A DNA stretch of 64,000 bases from Laceyella tengchongensis. Its GTDB lineage: Bacteria; Bacillota; Bacilli; Thermoactinomycetales; Thermoactinomycetaceae. Below are positions 17,097 through 26,384 of this stretch, one piece after another. How positions within the stretch are numbered: position 1 is the stretch's first letter; each line of letters starts with the position of its first letter. The notes beneath the pieces are model-generated. The model made no database searches, had not been told where the DNA came from, and saw only the letters and a program-made list of their open reading frames with translations. The position numbers and the translations under genes are program-made. The stretch is taken from assembly GCF_900182735.1 (NCBI RefSeq), contig NZ_FXTU01000007.1:84153-148152 (forward strand), given 5' to 3'.

Positions 17097-19115
17097 TTAG
17101 AGTGGCTTTTTATCGTCTTTGTCAGACGCGGTTTCCTCACCACTCGTGGAATCGACATTGCGCCGGATTCCATATTTATCAGAAGAGAAGTCCTTATCCG
17201 AAGCGAGGTTCGCATCTTGATTCTTCTCTTCGTTTCCGCTTTCATCCGTCCCATGGTCGTCTTTGGTCTGGATGTTCACTTTCACATCGCTGTCATCATC
17301 CAGCTTTCCGGTCTCCAACAGCTGTTTGATCTGCTCTTCATCCAGCGTTTCCCGCACCAGCAGGGTTTGCGCCATGAGTTCCAATTGATCGCGGCGTTCG
17401 ATGAGCAGGTTTTTGGCGCGGTTGTAACATTTGCGCACCATCTCTTGCATCTCGATGTCGATTTCGTATGCCACTTTGTCGCTGTAGTTTTGCTCTTGGC
17501 TCAAATCGCGGCCCAAGAACACTTGCCCTTGCGAACGACCAAAAGTCATCGTGGCCAGCTTGTCGCTCATCCCGTATTCGGTGATCATAGCGCGCACGAT
17601 GGCTGTCGCCTTTTCAAAGTCATTACTCGCACCGGTGCTGATTTCGCCAAAGATGATTTCCTCAGCCACGCGCCCACCTAGGAGACCCGTCACCCGATCA
17701 AGCAGCTCGCCTTTGGTTGCCAAATAACGGTCTTCCTTAGGCAACATCATCGCATACCCACCTGCTTGCCCACGGGGGACAATCGTCACCTTATGGACAA
17801 TGTCCGCATTTTCCAGATAATATCCGCAAAGTACGTGTCCTGCTTCGTGATAAGCGACGATCTTGCGCTCTTTTTCGCTGATGACGCGGCTTTTCTTCTG
17901 CGGACCCGCAATCACTCGGTCGATCGCTTCGTCCACTTCTTCCATGGTGATCTTTTTCTTATTGCTACGCGCCGCCAACAATGCTGCTTCATTCAACAGG
18001 TTCTCCAAATCCGCGCCAGAGAACCCGGTGGTGCGTTGCGCGATCACATTCAACTTCACATCGTCAGCGATCGGCTTGTTGCGCGCGTGTACTTTCAACA
18101 CGGCTTCGCGCCCTTTTACGTCGGGGCGATTAACCAGGATTTGTCTGTCAAAGCGCCCAGGACGAAGCAGCGCCGGATCCAAAATGTCGGGACGGTTCGT
18201 TGCAGCCATGATAATGATTCCTGCATTGACATCAAAACCGTCCATCTCCACCAACAATTGGTTCAAGGTTTGCTCGCGTTCGTCGTGGCCGCCGCCAAGA
18301 CCCGCACCGCGCTGACGCCCTACCGCGTCGATCTCATCGATGAAAATGATACACGGAGCGTTTTTCTTGGCCTGTTCAAACAAGTCACGAACCCGTGAAG
18401 CACCGACACCGACGAACATCTCTACAAAGTCGGAACCGCTGATGGAGAAGAACGGCACTTTCGCTTCACCCGCAACGGCGCGAGCTAACAGCGTTTTACC
18501 CGTACCTGGAGGCCCAACCAAAAGTACCCCTTTGGGGATGCGAGCACCCATCGCCGCATACCGCCGATTGTCTTTCAGGAAATCGACGATCTCAACTAAC
18601 TCCGCTTTTTCTTCATCCGCTCCTGCCACATCATCAAATGTAACCCGTCTTTTCTCTTCATTGTATAACTTCGCTTTGCTCTTACCGAAATTCATTACGC
18701 GACTTCCGCCGCCTTGAGCTTGGTTAAACAAGAAGAAGAAAATAAGTAAGATGATGACAAAAGGAATGACTGAGGTAAAGAACGTGAGCCAAACTGAGTC
18801 CCCTTTTGTTTTCTCGATGTTCACCTTCACTCCGGCGGTTTGGATATCTTCGATCACGGAGCTTCCGTAGCCAGCTGGGGCAATGGTGAAGAAGCTTTTA
18901 GCCGTGCCTTTGATCTTGCCTTCGATATTGTAAACACCGTTATCGTATTGGACCGTAATATCATCTAACTGTTTTTGCAGCAGCTTTGTTCTAAATTCAT
19001 CATATCTAAAGTTTTGTTTGTCCACTCCAGGGTTGGCGATCATGTTGACAACCCCGATTGTGATAAGGATGAGGATTAAGTATAATACTCCGTTCCTGAG
19101 GAAGAAGTGTTTCAT
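17097..19115 (-). CDS. ftsH: ATP-dependent zinc metalloprotease FtsH
   Basis: Membrane AAA+ protease for quality control of membrane and regulatory proteins. 672 residues: TM1 at 8-26, extracytoplasmic domain, TM2 near 110-131, AAA domain with Walker A GPPGTGKT (201-208) and Walker B IIFIDEIDAVG, the SRH region and the zinc motif HEAGH (423-427). The acidic, lysine-rich tail of about 60 residues is longer than in B. subtilis (637 residues). It follows hpt by about 75 bases. Confidence 0.97.
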   Translation of the reverse strand: MKHFFLRNGVLYLILILITIGVVNMIANPGVDKQNFRYDEFRTKLLQKQLDDITVQYDNGVYNIEGKIKGTAKSFFTIAPAGYGSSVIEDIQTAGVKVNIEKTKGDSVWLTFFTSVIPFVIILLIFFFLFNQAQGGGSRVMNFGKSKAKLYNEEKRRVTFDDVAGADEEKAELVEIVDFLKDNRRYAAMGARIPKGVLLVGPPGTGKTLLARAVAGEAKVPFFSISGSDFVEMFVGVGASRVRDLFEQAKKNAPCIIFIDEIDAVGRQRGAGLGGGHDEREQTLNQLLVEMDGFDVNAGIIIMAATNRPDILDPALLRPGRFDRQILVNRPDVKGREAVLKVHARNKPIADDVKLNVIAQRTTGFSGADLENLLNEAALLAARSNKKKITMEEVDEAIDRVIAGPQKKSRVISEKERKIVAYHEAGHVLCGYYLENADIVHKVTIVPRGQAGGYAMMLPKEDRYLATKGELLDRVTGLLGGRVAEEIIFGEISTGASNDFEKATAIVRAMITEYGMSDKLATMTFGRSQGQVFLGRDLSQEQNYSDKVAYEIDIEMQEMVRKCYNRAKNLLIERRDQLELMAQTLLVRETLDEEQIKQLLETGKLDDDSDVKVNIQTKDDHGTDESGNEEKNQDANLASDKDFSSDKYGIRRNVDSTSGEETASDKDDKKPL

Positions 19116-19191
19116 CCCTGGCCTCCTCTCAGTCCACTTGTATCATTTTATCACAGTCGACTTACCATACTCAATAGACCGCTCTGGCGCA

Positions 19192-19728
19192 TCACTGGTA
19201 CACTTCTTCTTTCAGCACACCGATATAAGGCAAGTTGCGATACTTCTCGGCAAAGTCAAGCCCGTATCCGATCACAAATGCATCCGGAATGGTGAAACCA
19301 CAGTAATCCGGGCTCAAATCCACCTTGCGGCGGTCTGGTTTATCGAGAAGAGTGACGATTTTAACTGAAGCGGCATTCCGGCCTTTCAGCATCTCAACCA
19401 AGTAACTCAACGTCAAGCCCGAATCGATAATATCTTCGACAATCAAAACATGACGTCCTTCGATGGATGCGTCCAAATCTTTGAGGATGCGCACAACACC
19501 CGAGGAAGTGGTCGAATTGCCATAGCTGGATACAGCCATGAAATCCATTTCCATCTTAATCGGCATCTCTCGGATCAAATCCGCCATAAATGGCACGGCA
19601 CCCTTTAACACGCAGATACATAGCGGGTTCAAGTCTTTGTACTCCTCTGACAGACGTTGGCCCAATTCCCGCACTTTCTCTTTGATTTGCTCTTCGGAAA
19701 TAAGAACTTCCTTGATATCTTGATGCAT
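19192..19728 (-). CDS. hpt: Hypoxanthine-guanine phosphoribosyltransferase
   Basis: Purine salvage from hypoxanthine or guanine plus PRPP. 178 residues with the PRPP loop HVLIVEDIIDSGLTLSYL and the C-terminal FVIGYGLDFAEKYRNLPYIG. The frame can be extended to 19749, but the extension contains AGGAGG that serves the ATG at 19728 (6 bases). Order tilS-hpt-ftsH is conserved in Firmicutes. Confidence 0.96.
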   Translation of the reverse strand: MHQDIKEVLISEEQIKEKVRELGQRLSEEYKDLNPLCICVLKGAVPFMADLIREMPIKMEMDFMAVSSYGNSTTSSGVVRILKDLDASIEGRHVLIVEDIIDSGLTLSYLVEMLKGRNAASVKIVTLLDKPDRRKVDLSPDYCGFTIPDAFVIGYGLDFAEKYRNLPYIGVLKEEVYQ

Positions 19729-19756
19729 GTCTTTCCTCCTACCACACACAAACGAT

Positions 19757-21160
19757 TTACTCTTCCCAGATTAGATACAAAAACCGAGTGGTCTTTGGGG
19801 TAACGGGAGCGACACCCGACCGCTTCACCCCTGGAATCCAGATAATCTCATCTCCCGCGGTCACAACCGGAACTCGGTCACGTTGGCGCTTGGGAACTTT
19901 TGCTTCCATCAGCACTTTTTTCAGCTTTTTTCTTCCGTCCATCCCCAAGCATGTCATACGATCCCCGCTTTGGCGGGCCCTTACGCAGAGGGGAAACGGC
20001 AAATGATCTCGATCGAAGACGACAGCATTCCGACCAAGATCCACGTTATGTAATGCCACATCCGATTCCAATACTTCTATTTTACCCAAAAACCCAGGCA
20101 AACACGTCGTACCAGGAACAGATAACGCAATTTCCCCTGATTGAGAGGCATGTTCTTCGCCGCGCTCTGCCTTGCGCATATGTACTTTTTCATATTCCCG
20201 CTCCGCTACGATGCCGCCGGGGAGATGAAACATACTGGATGAAGATCCGTCCGCAACGAGTTTTCTCACCTTTTCAACCGCGTCAAGACTGACTCCAAAC
20301 GTATCATCTTGCGAAAGATAACTTAATATTAGTTTAACTACCCTTCTTTGTAAAGCGATTGGAAGGTGAAGAAAACTTGAAACATCAAGGGTGAAGCTCG
20401 CATCGTCCCGCTCGAGAAGCACCTTGCCCAAAGCGTCTTCCACCAATTCGGACCACACTTTTTCTTCTTCCCGAACCAAGTCGCTCAAGGTACAAACCGC
20501 TTTTTGTACATGGGGGTTGAACGCTTCCAGCAACGGAACCACTTCCATCCGCAGGCGGTTGCGAGTGTAGTCGGGAAGCAGGTTACTGGAATCCAAACGC
20601 GTGGGCAATCCCGCATCCTGGCAGTAACGCTCTAACTCCTGTTTGGTGAACGTCAAGAGCGGCCGGATCAATTGGAAGCCACGCCAAGCACGGTTCGGTT
20701 CAATGCCCGCCAGCCCTGCTACACCCGTTCCCCTGACCAACCGCATCAACACCGTTTCCAGCTGGTCGTCGGCATGATGAGCAGTAGCGACAGCATCCAT
20801 CCGCCATGCCCGCGCTGTTTCCTCAAAGGCGTCATAACGGAGCTCACGCGCGACTGCCTGTTTGTTCCCGCCTTTTTGTTCTAACAAACTTCCAACATTT
20901 ACCTTGACCGTCCGACAAGGTATTCCCCATTCCTCGCAAAACACCTTGACATGCTGCTCGTCGGCTTCGCTTTCTTCCCCTCTGAGCTGATGGTTGACAT
21001 GAACAGCGGCGACAAAAATATCTACCTCTTGTTCTATTTTTTTCAGGGCATGCACCAAGGCGATGGAATCGGCCCCACCCGAGACGCCAACCAACACCCT
21101 GGCCCGCCGCCCCGCCAAGCCCATTCGGTTCAGCTCTTCTCTCAATTGAGCAAGAAACAC
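19757..21160 (-). CDS. tilS: tRNA(Ile)-lysidine synthetase
   Basis: ATP-dependent enzyme placing lysidine at position 34 of the AUA-reading tRNA-Ile. 467 residues with the P-loop VGVSGGADSIALVHAL (residues 24-39), HVNHQLRGEES, ATAHHADDQLETVLMRL and the C-terminal substrate domain CVRARQSGDRMTCLGMDGRK. In B. subtilis yabS and yabT separate spoIIE from tilS; here only 102 bases do. Confidence 0.94.
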   Translation of the reverse strand: MFLAQLREELNRMGLAGRRARVLVGVSGGADSIALVHALKKIEQEVDIFVAAVHVNHQLRGEESEADEQHVKVFCEEWGIPCRTVKVNVGSLLEQKGGNKQAVARELRYDAFEETARAWRMDAVATAHHADDQLETVLMRLVRGTGVAGLAGIEPNRAWRGFQLIRPLLTFTKQELERYCQDAGLPTRLDSSNLLPDYTRNRLRMEVVPLLEAFNPHVQKAVCTLSDLVREEEKVWSELVEDALGKVLLERDDASFTLDVSSFLHLPIALQRRVVKLILSYLSQDDTFGVSLDAVEKVRKLVADGSSSSMFHLPGGIVAEREYEKVHMRKAERGEEHASQSGEIALSVPGTTCLPGFLGKIEVLESDVALHNVDLGRNAVVFDRDHLPFPLCVRARQSGDRMTCLGMDGRKKLKKVLMEAKVPKRQRDRVPVVTAGDEIIWIPGVKRSGVAPVTPKTTRFLYLIWEE

Positions 21161-21262
21161 CTGAATCGTCTCCTTGGCGCGTCAAACCCGGGGGAACTCC
21201 CCCGAGCAAACGCCATCGTCCTTCTCTTTTCATCATATCCTGTTTCGCACTGGGAAGCAAAT

Positions 21263-23725
21263 TCAAACCACCAAATGTGAGCGCTTGAGCGGTTTCACAC
21301 CAGGCAATCGGATCGTGGACCATTCTGGGACATACCGCTCCACTTTGGCCACAACCACCGTCATGTCATCACTGATACGCCCGCCATGGTAGCGAACCAC
21401 CTTCTCTAGCAAACAATCCGCAAAGTCTTGCGGATCCTTGGTGTCGATCTCCGATATCAGCCGGGTCATCACCGCATCCTTGTTCACCGCCCGCCGCGGC
21501 GCATCGTAGACTCCATCAGTCATCAAAATCACCAAATCCCCCGGTTGCAGTTGCATCTCAATCGGCTCGATCTCAATCTCACTCAGGATGCCAATCGGGG
21601 GGTTGGCGGCCGAGAGGGTCATCACCTGTTTGCCCCGTTTAACGAATCCCGGAGTGGAACCGATCTTCATAAACCGCCCCTTCGCTGAATTCAAGTCGAC
21701 GATAGCTAAATCGACCGTGGCGAACATCTCGTCCGCCGACCGCAGGCTCAAGATGGAGTTCACCGTGTCAACCGCCCGCTCTTCACACATCCCCGACTGA
21801 AGCAAGCGGCGCAACAACTTGAGCGCGGCGCTGCTCTCCTCTTGGGCGCGCTGTCCATTCCCCATGCCGTCAGATAACGCCACCGCGCATTTGCCTGTGC
21901 CCAAACTCATATAACAATAACTGTCTCCGGAAATAACCCCGCCCCCTTTCGCTGCATTGGCCGCCCCTGTTTTCAACTCAAACCGCTGCGCTGAACCCAA
22001 GGTGATGACCGCGCCGTGTGAACCATCTTTGATCACTTTCCGGTACACCGAGATGGGTTCCCCCAACACTTCTGTCAGCAAAGGCGCCACCAGCTTTTTG
22101 CATTCGTCCAACCCTTCCCGTTCCGGCATCACCACTTCTATCTCCACTTTTCCTTCCTCGAGATTGATGATGTCCACCCGCTGTATGGACAGGCCCAACT
22201 CCTCTAATGCCTCATGAATTTGCTCTTCGTGCGCCGCCATCACTTGTGTCTCATGGCGGATCTCCTTAGCCAGCTTCTCCATCACTTCGGCCATGCCCGC
22301 CAGTTGATCCGATACCAACCGGCGCGATTCCTGCATCTTTTCCTTCCAGTAAATGTTTTGCTCATAGCGGGCGTACTGTTTTTGAATTGAACCCATCACC
22401 CGTTCGCCCCGCATACAATGTTGCTCCCAAAACGGGGGCACCGCGATCTCTTCTGTGACACCGCTCGTTTCCACCATGGCCATCAAGTCAGTCATGCCTT
22501 GATACGTTTTCATGACTTGCTTGTCCCAACAATCCGCATAGCGGGGGCATCCCCCGCACGCGTCATGCATTACTTCCGACAGAAAAAAATTAACCTGATC
22601 CTCATGTTCTTTGCGATGCTTGGTAGCGTCCTCTCTAAAGCTGAAACTTAGCTCCTGGAACAATTCCGTAAACTGCTCCACCTTGGCCGCGGTCACATCA
22701 CGCAACCGTTTGATATATTCTAAATGTGCCGACTGATTTTCCATTGTCCCCGGCACAAAACGGGACAACGATTGAATCAAGCGGTTGGGCGTCAGCATAA
22801 ACAGGACGACGGAGCAAGCCGACTCCTTGAGTGACATCCACATCACTTCGGCGCCACCATCGTACAAGGTCAGGATGGCCGAACCGAGCATGAAACCGAC
22901 GGCCACCCCCCACCGCTTACCTTCTTTAAACAGGCCGGCCAACAAACCAGCGAAGGCCAGCAAACTGATCTGCATCACCGCTTTAGTGTCGGACAGACTC
23001 AATATTACTCCTGTCACTACTCCGATCGATGAACCGAGCAACCCGCCGCCAATTAGGGCAAACAATAATATCGCGTAGCGGGACACCATGTTGACCACCG
23101 ACAGATCTGCCACAAACCAATCCATCATGCCCGTCATGACCGAGCCGAGTAAAATTACCAGGCATACGATCTCTTCATGCCGCAAAGCAATCCGTTTTTT
23201 CTTCACTGTAAACAGCGGCAGGGAGTGCACAAAGATGAATGTCAGAATGAAACTCAGCAAAACTTCAGCGGCAGCCATCAAACCTTTGTAAGAGCTCCAA
23301 CCACCGATCATCCCCTCCGCCAGGTGGGCCGCGACGCCGCATGCCCCCACAACAAAAGGGACATAATTGATCTGCCCTTTCCCTAACCAGTCCCACCCTT
23401 TTTGCATCAACAACCAAATCGCCAACACGCCAGCCGTCTCCACTGCCTTGAGTGGCCCCAAAGTGGCCGCCCCCAGTATCAGTGACAACAGCACCACCGG
23501 CCACTGCTTACGGGCAAGATGGTAGATCACCGCCACATACGCCACCGCAAACGGAGAGAACGTGTCAAGAATGGTGGCCCTACCTAGGAGAAAACCCATC
23601 ACCAACACTGGCACATTCCACATGGTGGATAACCGGTACATAGCTCTTCTCTGCCTGCTTTGATCCACGCCAAACCAACTAACTGGACGAATGAAAAAAT
23701 TTTTGATATGAGTACCCATTTGCAC
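21263..23725 (-). CDS. spoIIE: Stage II sporulation protein E (PP2C phosphatase)
   Basis: Dephosphorylates SpoIIAA in the forespore to release sigma-F, and binds the polar septum. 820 residues: about ten hydrophobic segments in residues 30-320, a regulatory middle region with several Cys (CGGCPRYADCWDKQ), and a PP2C phosphatase domain with metal aspartates in ALSDGMGNGQRAQEES (near 619) and ILMTDGVYDAP (near 737) and SDDMTVVVAKVE. Start GTG at 23725 has GGGGTG 7 bases upstream; an ATG two codons later is the alternative. Confidence 0.96.
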   Translation of the reverse strand: MQMGTHIKNFFIRPVSWFGVDQSRQRRAMYRLSTMWNVPVLVMGFLLGRATILDTFSPFAVAYVAVIYHLARKQWPVVLLSLILGAATLGPLKAVETAGVLAIWLLMQKGWDWLGKGQINYVPFVVGACGVAAHLAEGMIGGWSSYKGLMAAAEVLLSFILTFIFVHSLPLFTVKKKRIALRHEEIVCLVILLGSVMTGMMDWFVADLSVVNMVSRYAILLFALIGGGLLGSSIGVVTGVILSLSDTKAVMQISLLAFAGLLAGLFKEGKRWGVAVGFMLGSAILTLYDGGAEVMWMSLKESACSVVLFMLTPNRLIQSLSRFVPGTMENQSAHLEYIKRLRDVTAAKVEQFTELFQELSFSFREDATKHRKEHEDQVNFFLSEVMHDACGGCPRYADCWDKQVMKTYQGMTDLMAMVETSGVTEEIAVPPFWEQHCMRGERVMGSIQKQYARYEQNIYWKEKMQESRRLVSDQLAGMAEVMEKLAKEIRHETQVMAAHEEQIHEALEELGLSIQRVDIINLEEGKVEIEVVMPEREGLDECKKLVAPLLTEVLGEPISVYRKVIKDGSHGAVITLGSAQRFELKTGAANAAKGGGVISGDSYCYMSLGTGKCAVALSDGMGNGQRAQEESSAALKLLRRLLQSGMCEERAVDTVNSILSLRSADEMFATVDLAIVDLNSAKGRFMKIGSTPGFVKRGKQVMTLSAANPPIGILSEIEIEPIEMQLQPGDLVILMTDGVYDAPRRAVNKDAVMTRLISEIDTKDPQDFADCLLEKVVRYHGGRISDDMTVVVAKVERYVPEWSTIRLPGVKPLKRSHLVV

Positions 23726-23756
23726 GACCCATCACCCCAATCACTTTGTGCCACCC

Positions 23757-23824
23757 ATTATAGCGATGGGACGGAAGAAAAGTTTGTCAAACAGTCTGAA
23801 TGAAAAGAAAATTTTTACGACAAA
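23757..23824 (-). promoter_or_regulatory. spoIIE promoter with long spacer and Spo0A-type boxes
   Basis: On the minus strand TTGACA (23785-23790) and TATAAT (23757-23762) are separated by 22 bases instead of 17. The plus strand carries TTTGTCAAA (23783-23791), a full match to the 0A consensus TTTGTCRAA, overlapping the -35; TTTGTCGTA (23816-23824, minus strand) has one mismatch. B. subtilis spoIIE and spoIIG promoters have the same 21-22 base spacing and are activated by Spo0A. Confidence 0.75.
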
Positions 23825-23880
23825 TTTTGTCCTTTGGGTTATCCAGCGCTTTGATTGGCTTTCTCCCCTTCGCCAGCAAA

Positions 23881-23909
23881 CAAAAACCCCTCCGCGGTAC
23901 AGCGGGGGG
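23881..23909 (-). terminator. Terminator after the DUF402 gene
   Basis: Stem CCCCTCCGC with GCGGGGGG (one bulged base), 6-base loop, followed on the minus strand by TTTTTGTTTGC. It prevents read-through toward spoIIE. Confidence 0.7.
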
Positions 23910-24019
23910 CTTGTCTAAACACCATCCCTTGGTGTCGTTTTGCATCACTTTCAGCACAGGAGCGACAAAACTTCTAATATTCTTCAGTGTCCATCGTTTC
24001 GCCATGTCGAAATAACCCA

Positions 24020-24505
24020 TCAAAGCCGACGCGCGTACGTGTTCAAGGGATACATCTGGGCTTCATGCACAAACGACGGTATCAACTTCCGCTCCGTCTG
24101 CAAACGAATCATTTGATCCAGCGTCCGGAGCGCATGGACTTGTTGCCGCCGTTTCAACTGTCCCCGTTCCACCGAGTCGGCAAACTCATCCACGTCAATC
24201 AGGTGATAGGTGCCATCCGGATAAACGATCAAGTCAAACAACAAGTCCACCATGACATAACGCATCCGGCCCACTTGGTGCATTTGCATCACGTCGCAAT
24301 AGTAGTAGAGGAATTCCCCTGATCGGTTGAACACCTTTGAAATGGTATACCCCTTGCGCACAAAATAGTAGGTGAGGAAAATCCGCTTGCCGTCTGGATT
24401 GGCATACTGCGTAGAGAAGCAATAGCGCCCCCGCCAATCCCGCACCTTTTCCGTATATGTTTTATTTATCGTGGTAAATTTGACTTTCTTGATAACGACA
24501 TTCAC
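24020..24505 (-). CDS. DUF402 (FomD-like/YgaC-type) protein
   Basis: A 161-residue protein of the DUF402 fold, whose members include nucleoside tri- and diphosphate phosphohydrolases. The family core is visible as VDLLFDLIVYPDGTYHLID, VDEFADSVERGQL and the earlier FLYYYCDVMQM. The start is a GTG at 24505 with GGGAG 7 bases upstream; the long frame to 24643 would run through a terminator and into the tRNA gene, so it is rejected. It lies between the Met tRNAs and spoIIE. The substrate cannot be read from the sequence. Confidence 0.82.
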   Translation of the reverse strand: MNVVIKKVKFTTINKTYTEKVRDWRGRYCFSTQYANPDGKRIFLTYYFVRKGYTISKVFNRSGEFLYYYCDVMQMHQVGRMRYVMVDLLFDLIVYPDGTYHLIDVDEFADSVERGQLKRRQQVHALRTLDQMIRLQTERKLIPSFVHEAQMYPLNTYARRL

Positions 24506-24548
24506 ACAACCACTCCCATGCTTATCATGCATCCCAATAAAATGACAC

Positions 24549-24592
24549 AAAAAAAAGGCGATGCACCACCCACGATAGGGTTTCCTCGCCTT
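24549..24592 (-). terminator. Terminator of the tRNA unit
   Basis: Outer stem AAGGCGA/TCGCCTT (24555-24561 with 24586-24592), inner ACCC/GGGT, followed on the minus strand by eight T. It begins 16 bases after the CCA end of tRNA-Met. Confidence 0.85.
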
Positions 24593-24607
24593 CTCCTCTC
24601 TTGCACT

Positions 24608-24684
24608 TGGTAGCGGCGGAGGGCCTCGAACCCCCGACCTCACGGGTATGAACCGTACGCTCTAGCCAGCTGAGCTACGCCGCC
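24608..24684 (-). tRNA. tRNA-Met (CAT), elongator
   Basis: 77 bases including an encoded CCA. Acceptor GGCGGCG pairs with CGCCGCT, the D-arm has GCTC/GAGC, the anticodon loop TTCATAC carries CAT, and the T-loop is TTCGAGG. The normal G1 pair distinguishes it from the initiator. A lysidine-modified tRNA-Ile2 also has CAT, but the body closely resembles Bacillus elongator tRNA-Met at the same locus. Confidence 0.92.
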
Positions 24685-24691
24685 ATATATT

Positions 24692-24768
<77 letters not shown>

Positions 24769-24789
24769 ACATTCTAAAATGATTGAAAT

Positions 24790-24834
24790 CATCACTGCGA
24801 ACAATGATTATTATATAACGCGTCCGCAGTGATG
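24790..24834. repeat. 10-bp inverted repeat straddling the tRNA promoter
   Basis: CATCACTGCG (24790-24799) and its perfect complement CGCAGTGATG (24825-24834) with 25 bases between. One arm touches the -35 and spacer and the other lies just after the predicted start of transcription, so the -10 box is in the loop. Confidence 0.7.
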
Positions 24835-24838
24835 TCAA
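24810..24838 (-). promoter_or_regulatory. Consensus sigma-A promoter of the tRNA unit
   Basis: Minus strand TTGACA (24833-24838), 17-base spacer, TATAAT (24810-24815): a perfect consensus, 42 bases before the tRNA-fMet 5' end. It starts right after the namZ stop at 24857. Confidence 0.92.
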
Positions 24839-24856
24839 CAAAAAAATGGCATATTT

Positions 24857-26155
24857 TTAGTGCGGGATTCCCCGTGCCGGATAGAGAAGGTACTTTCCTC
24901 GTAGTTCTTTGAATTTATTCAGTTCTGCCGCCCAGGAATGCACGATTTCCCTAGCGGATTTCCCTTGGTCGATTTGCTGGCGAACTTTTTCCGTGCCGGT
25001 CATTTTATCCATCCAATAGGGTTCCCCCGATTCGCGCCACGCAAACTGGCTCGGATACAATTTTTTTACCTTTTCAATGATAGCCAGTCCCGTCAGGATG
25101 GGATCAAACGTTGCCGGATCTTCCACATGCACTTGTACACCACCCACGGCTTTCCCTTGATGTTTGGAAAAAGTAGGGGTGAAGTACGCCTCACGAAACT
25201 TGACTCCCGGCAATCGTTCCCGATTTAGTTCCTCTGCTAACTTCCAGCCTTCCACATAAGGGGCGCCGATCAATTCAAACGGCCGCGTCGTTCCCCTTCC
25301 TTCGGACAGATTAGTCGCTTCGATCAGTCCAGTTCCCGGATACACTTGTGCTGTCGTGACCGTCGGCATATTCGGCGACGGCATCACCCAAGGGAGCCCC
25401 GTCTGCCCGTAAGCTTCCTGCCGACTCCAACCCTTCATTTTCACGACGTGGAGATCAACCTTCTTTTTGCCGCTTTTTGGGAAAAACCACTCATTGAATA
25501 AGGTCGCCAGCTCGCCAACCGTCATGCCGTGCCGCAGGGCGATAGGGAACAAGCCGATGAAGGAGCTGTGCTTCTCCTCCAACACGGGACCTTCCACCCG
25601 GACACCCCCCAGCGGATTGGGGCGATCCAGCACATACAGCGGCTTATCGGCAATGGCTGCCGCCTCCATCACGTATGCCATGGTGGAGATGTAAGTATAA
25701 AAACGAGTTCCGACATCTTGGATGTCAAACACAAGGACATCCACATCCGCGAACATGGGAACCATGTCCACCGGCTTTTTTCCATACAGGTTGGAAAGCG
25801 GAAGCCCCGTCTTCGGATCGATCAGCTCTCCCGGCGTCTCGCCTGCCTGTTCTGTTCCGCGTACCCCATGTTCCGGACCGTACACTTCGGTCACGCGGAT
25901 GCCCTTGCGCAACATGGCATCCAAACTATGTTCGTAATCGGCGGTGATACCCGTCGGATTGGTGATCAGTCCCACTCGCTTCCCAGTGAACATCCCCGGA
26001 TTGGCCAATACGATATCTAAGCCTGTCAGTACCTTTCCCCTGCGCCCTTGTGCCGTTTCTTCCCCTTCATCCATCCAAACTAGCCCAAGCGTAGCGAAAA
26101 AGAGGACAAAGACAAGGGTGAGTCCCCACCAGCGGGCGCGATTGATATGGAGCAT
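24857..26155 (-). CDS. namZ: Exo-beta-N-acetylmuramidase NamZ (DUF1343)
   Basis: Family removing terminal MurNAc from peptidoglycan fragments during cell-wall recycling. About 432 residues: a membrane anchor or signal helix (WGLTLVFVLFFATLGLVWM), then the DUF1343 core with RVGLITNPTGIT, YGPEHGVRGTEQAG, VLVFDIQDVGTRFYTYIST, DRPNPLGG, GLPWVMPSPNMPT and EATNLSEGRGTTRPFELIG. AAGGGGG lies 8 bases before the ATG at 26155; ATGs at 26161 and 26173 are alternatives. It is not in this place in B. subtilis, where the family (YbbC) sits with GlcNAc-recycling genes; a GlcNAc-type PTS gene occurs at 55000. Confidence 0.9.
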   Translation of the reverse strand: MLHINRARWWGLTLVFVLFFATLGLVWMDEGEETAQGRRGKVLTGLDIVLANPGMFTGKRVGLITNPTGITADYEHSLDAMLRKGIRVTEVYGPEHGVRGTEQAGETPGELIDPKTGLPLSNLYGKKPVDMVPMFADVDVLVFDIQDVGTRFYTYISTMAYVMEAAAIADKPLYVLDRPNPLGGVRVEGPVLEEKHSSFIGLFPIALRHGMTVGELATLFNEWFFPKSGKKKVDLHVVKMKGWSRQEAYGQTGLPWVMPSPNMPTVTTAQVYPGTGLIEATNLSEGRGTTRPFELIGAPYVEGWKLAEELNRERLPGVKFREAYFTPTFSKHQGKAVGGVQVHVEDPATFDPILTGLAIIEKVKKLYPSQFAWRESGEPYWMDKMTGTEKVRQQIDQGKSAREIVHSWAAELNKFKELRGKYLLYPARGIPH

Positions 26156-26277
26156 CCTCATTACCCCCTTCATCGGGAGATTCTCACTGCTGATGCCAAC
26201 AAACCGATCCCATACAGAATATTCATCCAAATCGCTTATAGCCTAGATTTTCTACTTACGTACTTTTGATTCCTGCC

Positions 26278-26314
26278 AAAATAAAATAACCCCTTGTCTT
26301 CTCGCACAAGAGGT
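26278..26314 (-). terminator. divIC terminator
   Basis: Stem CCCCTTGT with ACAAGAGG around TCTTCTCG; on the minus strand it is followed by TTATTTTATTTTGG. It ends the mazG-to-divIC operon. Confidence 0.8.
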
Positions 26315-26384
26315 CCACCCCCGCCACGCATAAAGAGCGCGGCAGAAGCACATCGGGCGAATGAAAGCAGATGAGGCGGCCCTA

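Noticed and set aside
20844..21323. 159-codon minus-strand frame across tilS and spoIIE ends
   Set aside because: Shadow of tilS in another frame; Arg/Gly-rich and no ribosome site.
24506..24643. N-terminal extension of the DUF402 protein
   Set aside because: It would be read from the tRNA-Met gene and its terminator; the GTG at 24505 with a good ribosome site is the real start.
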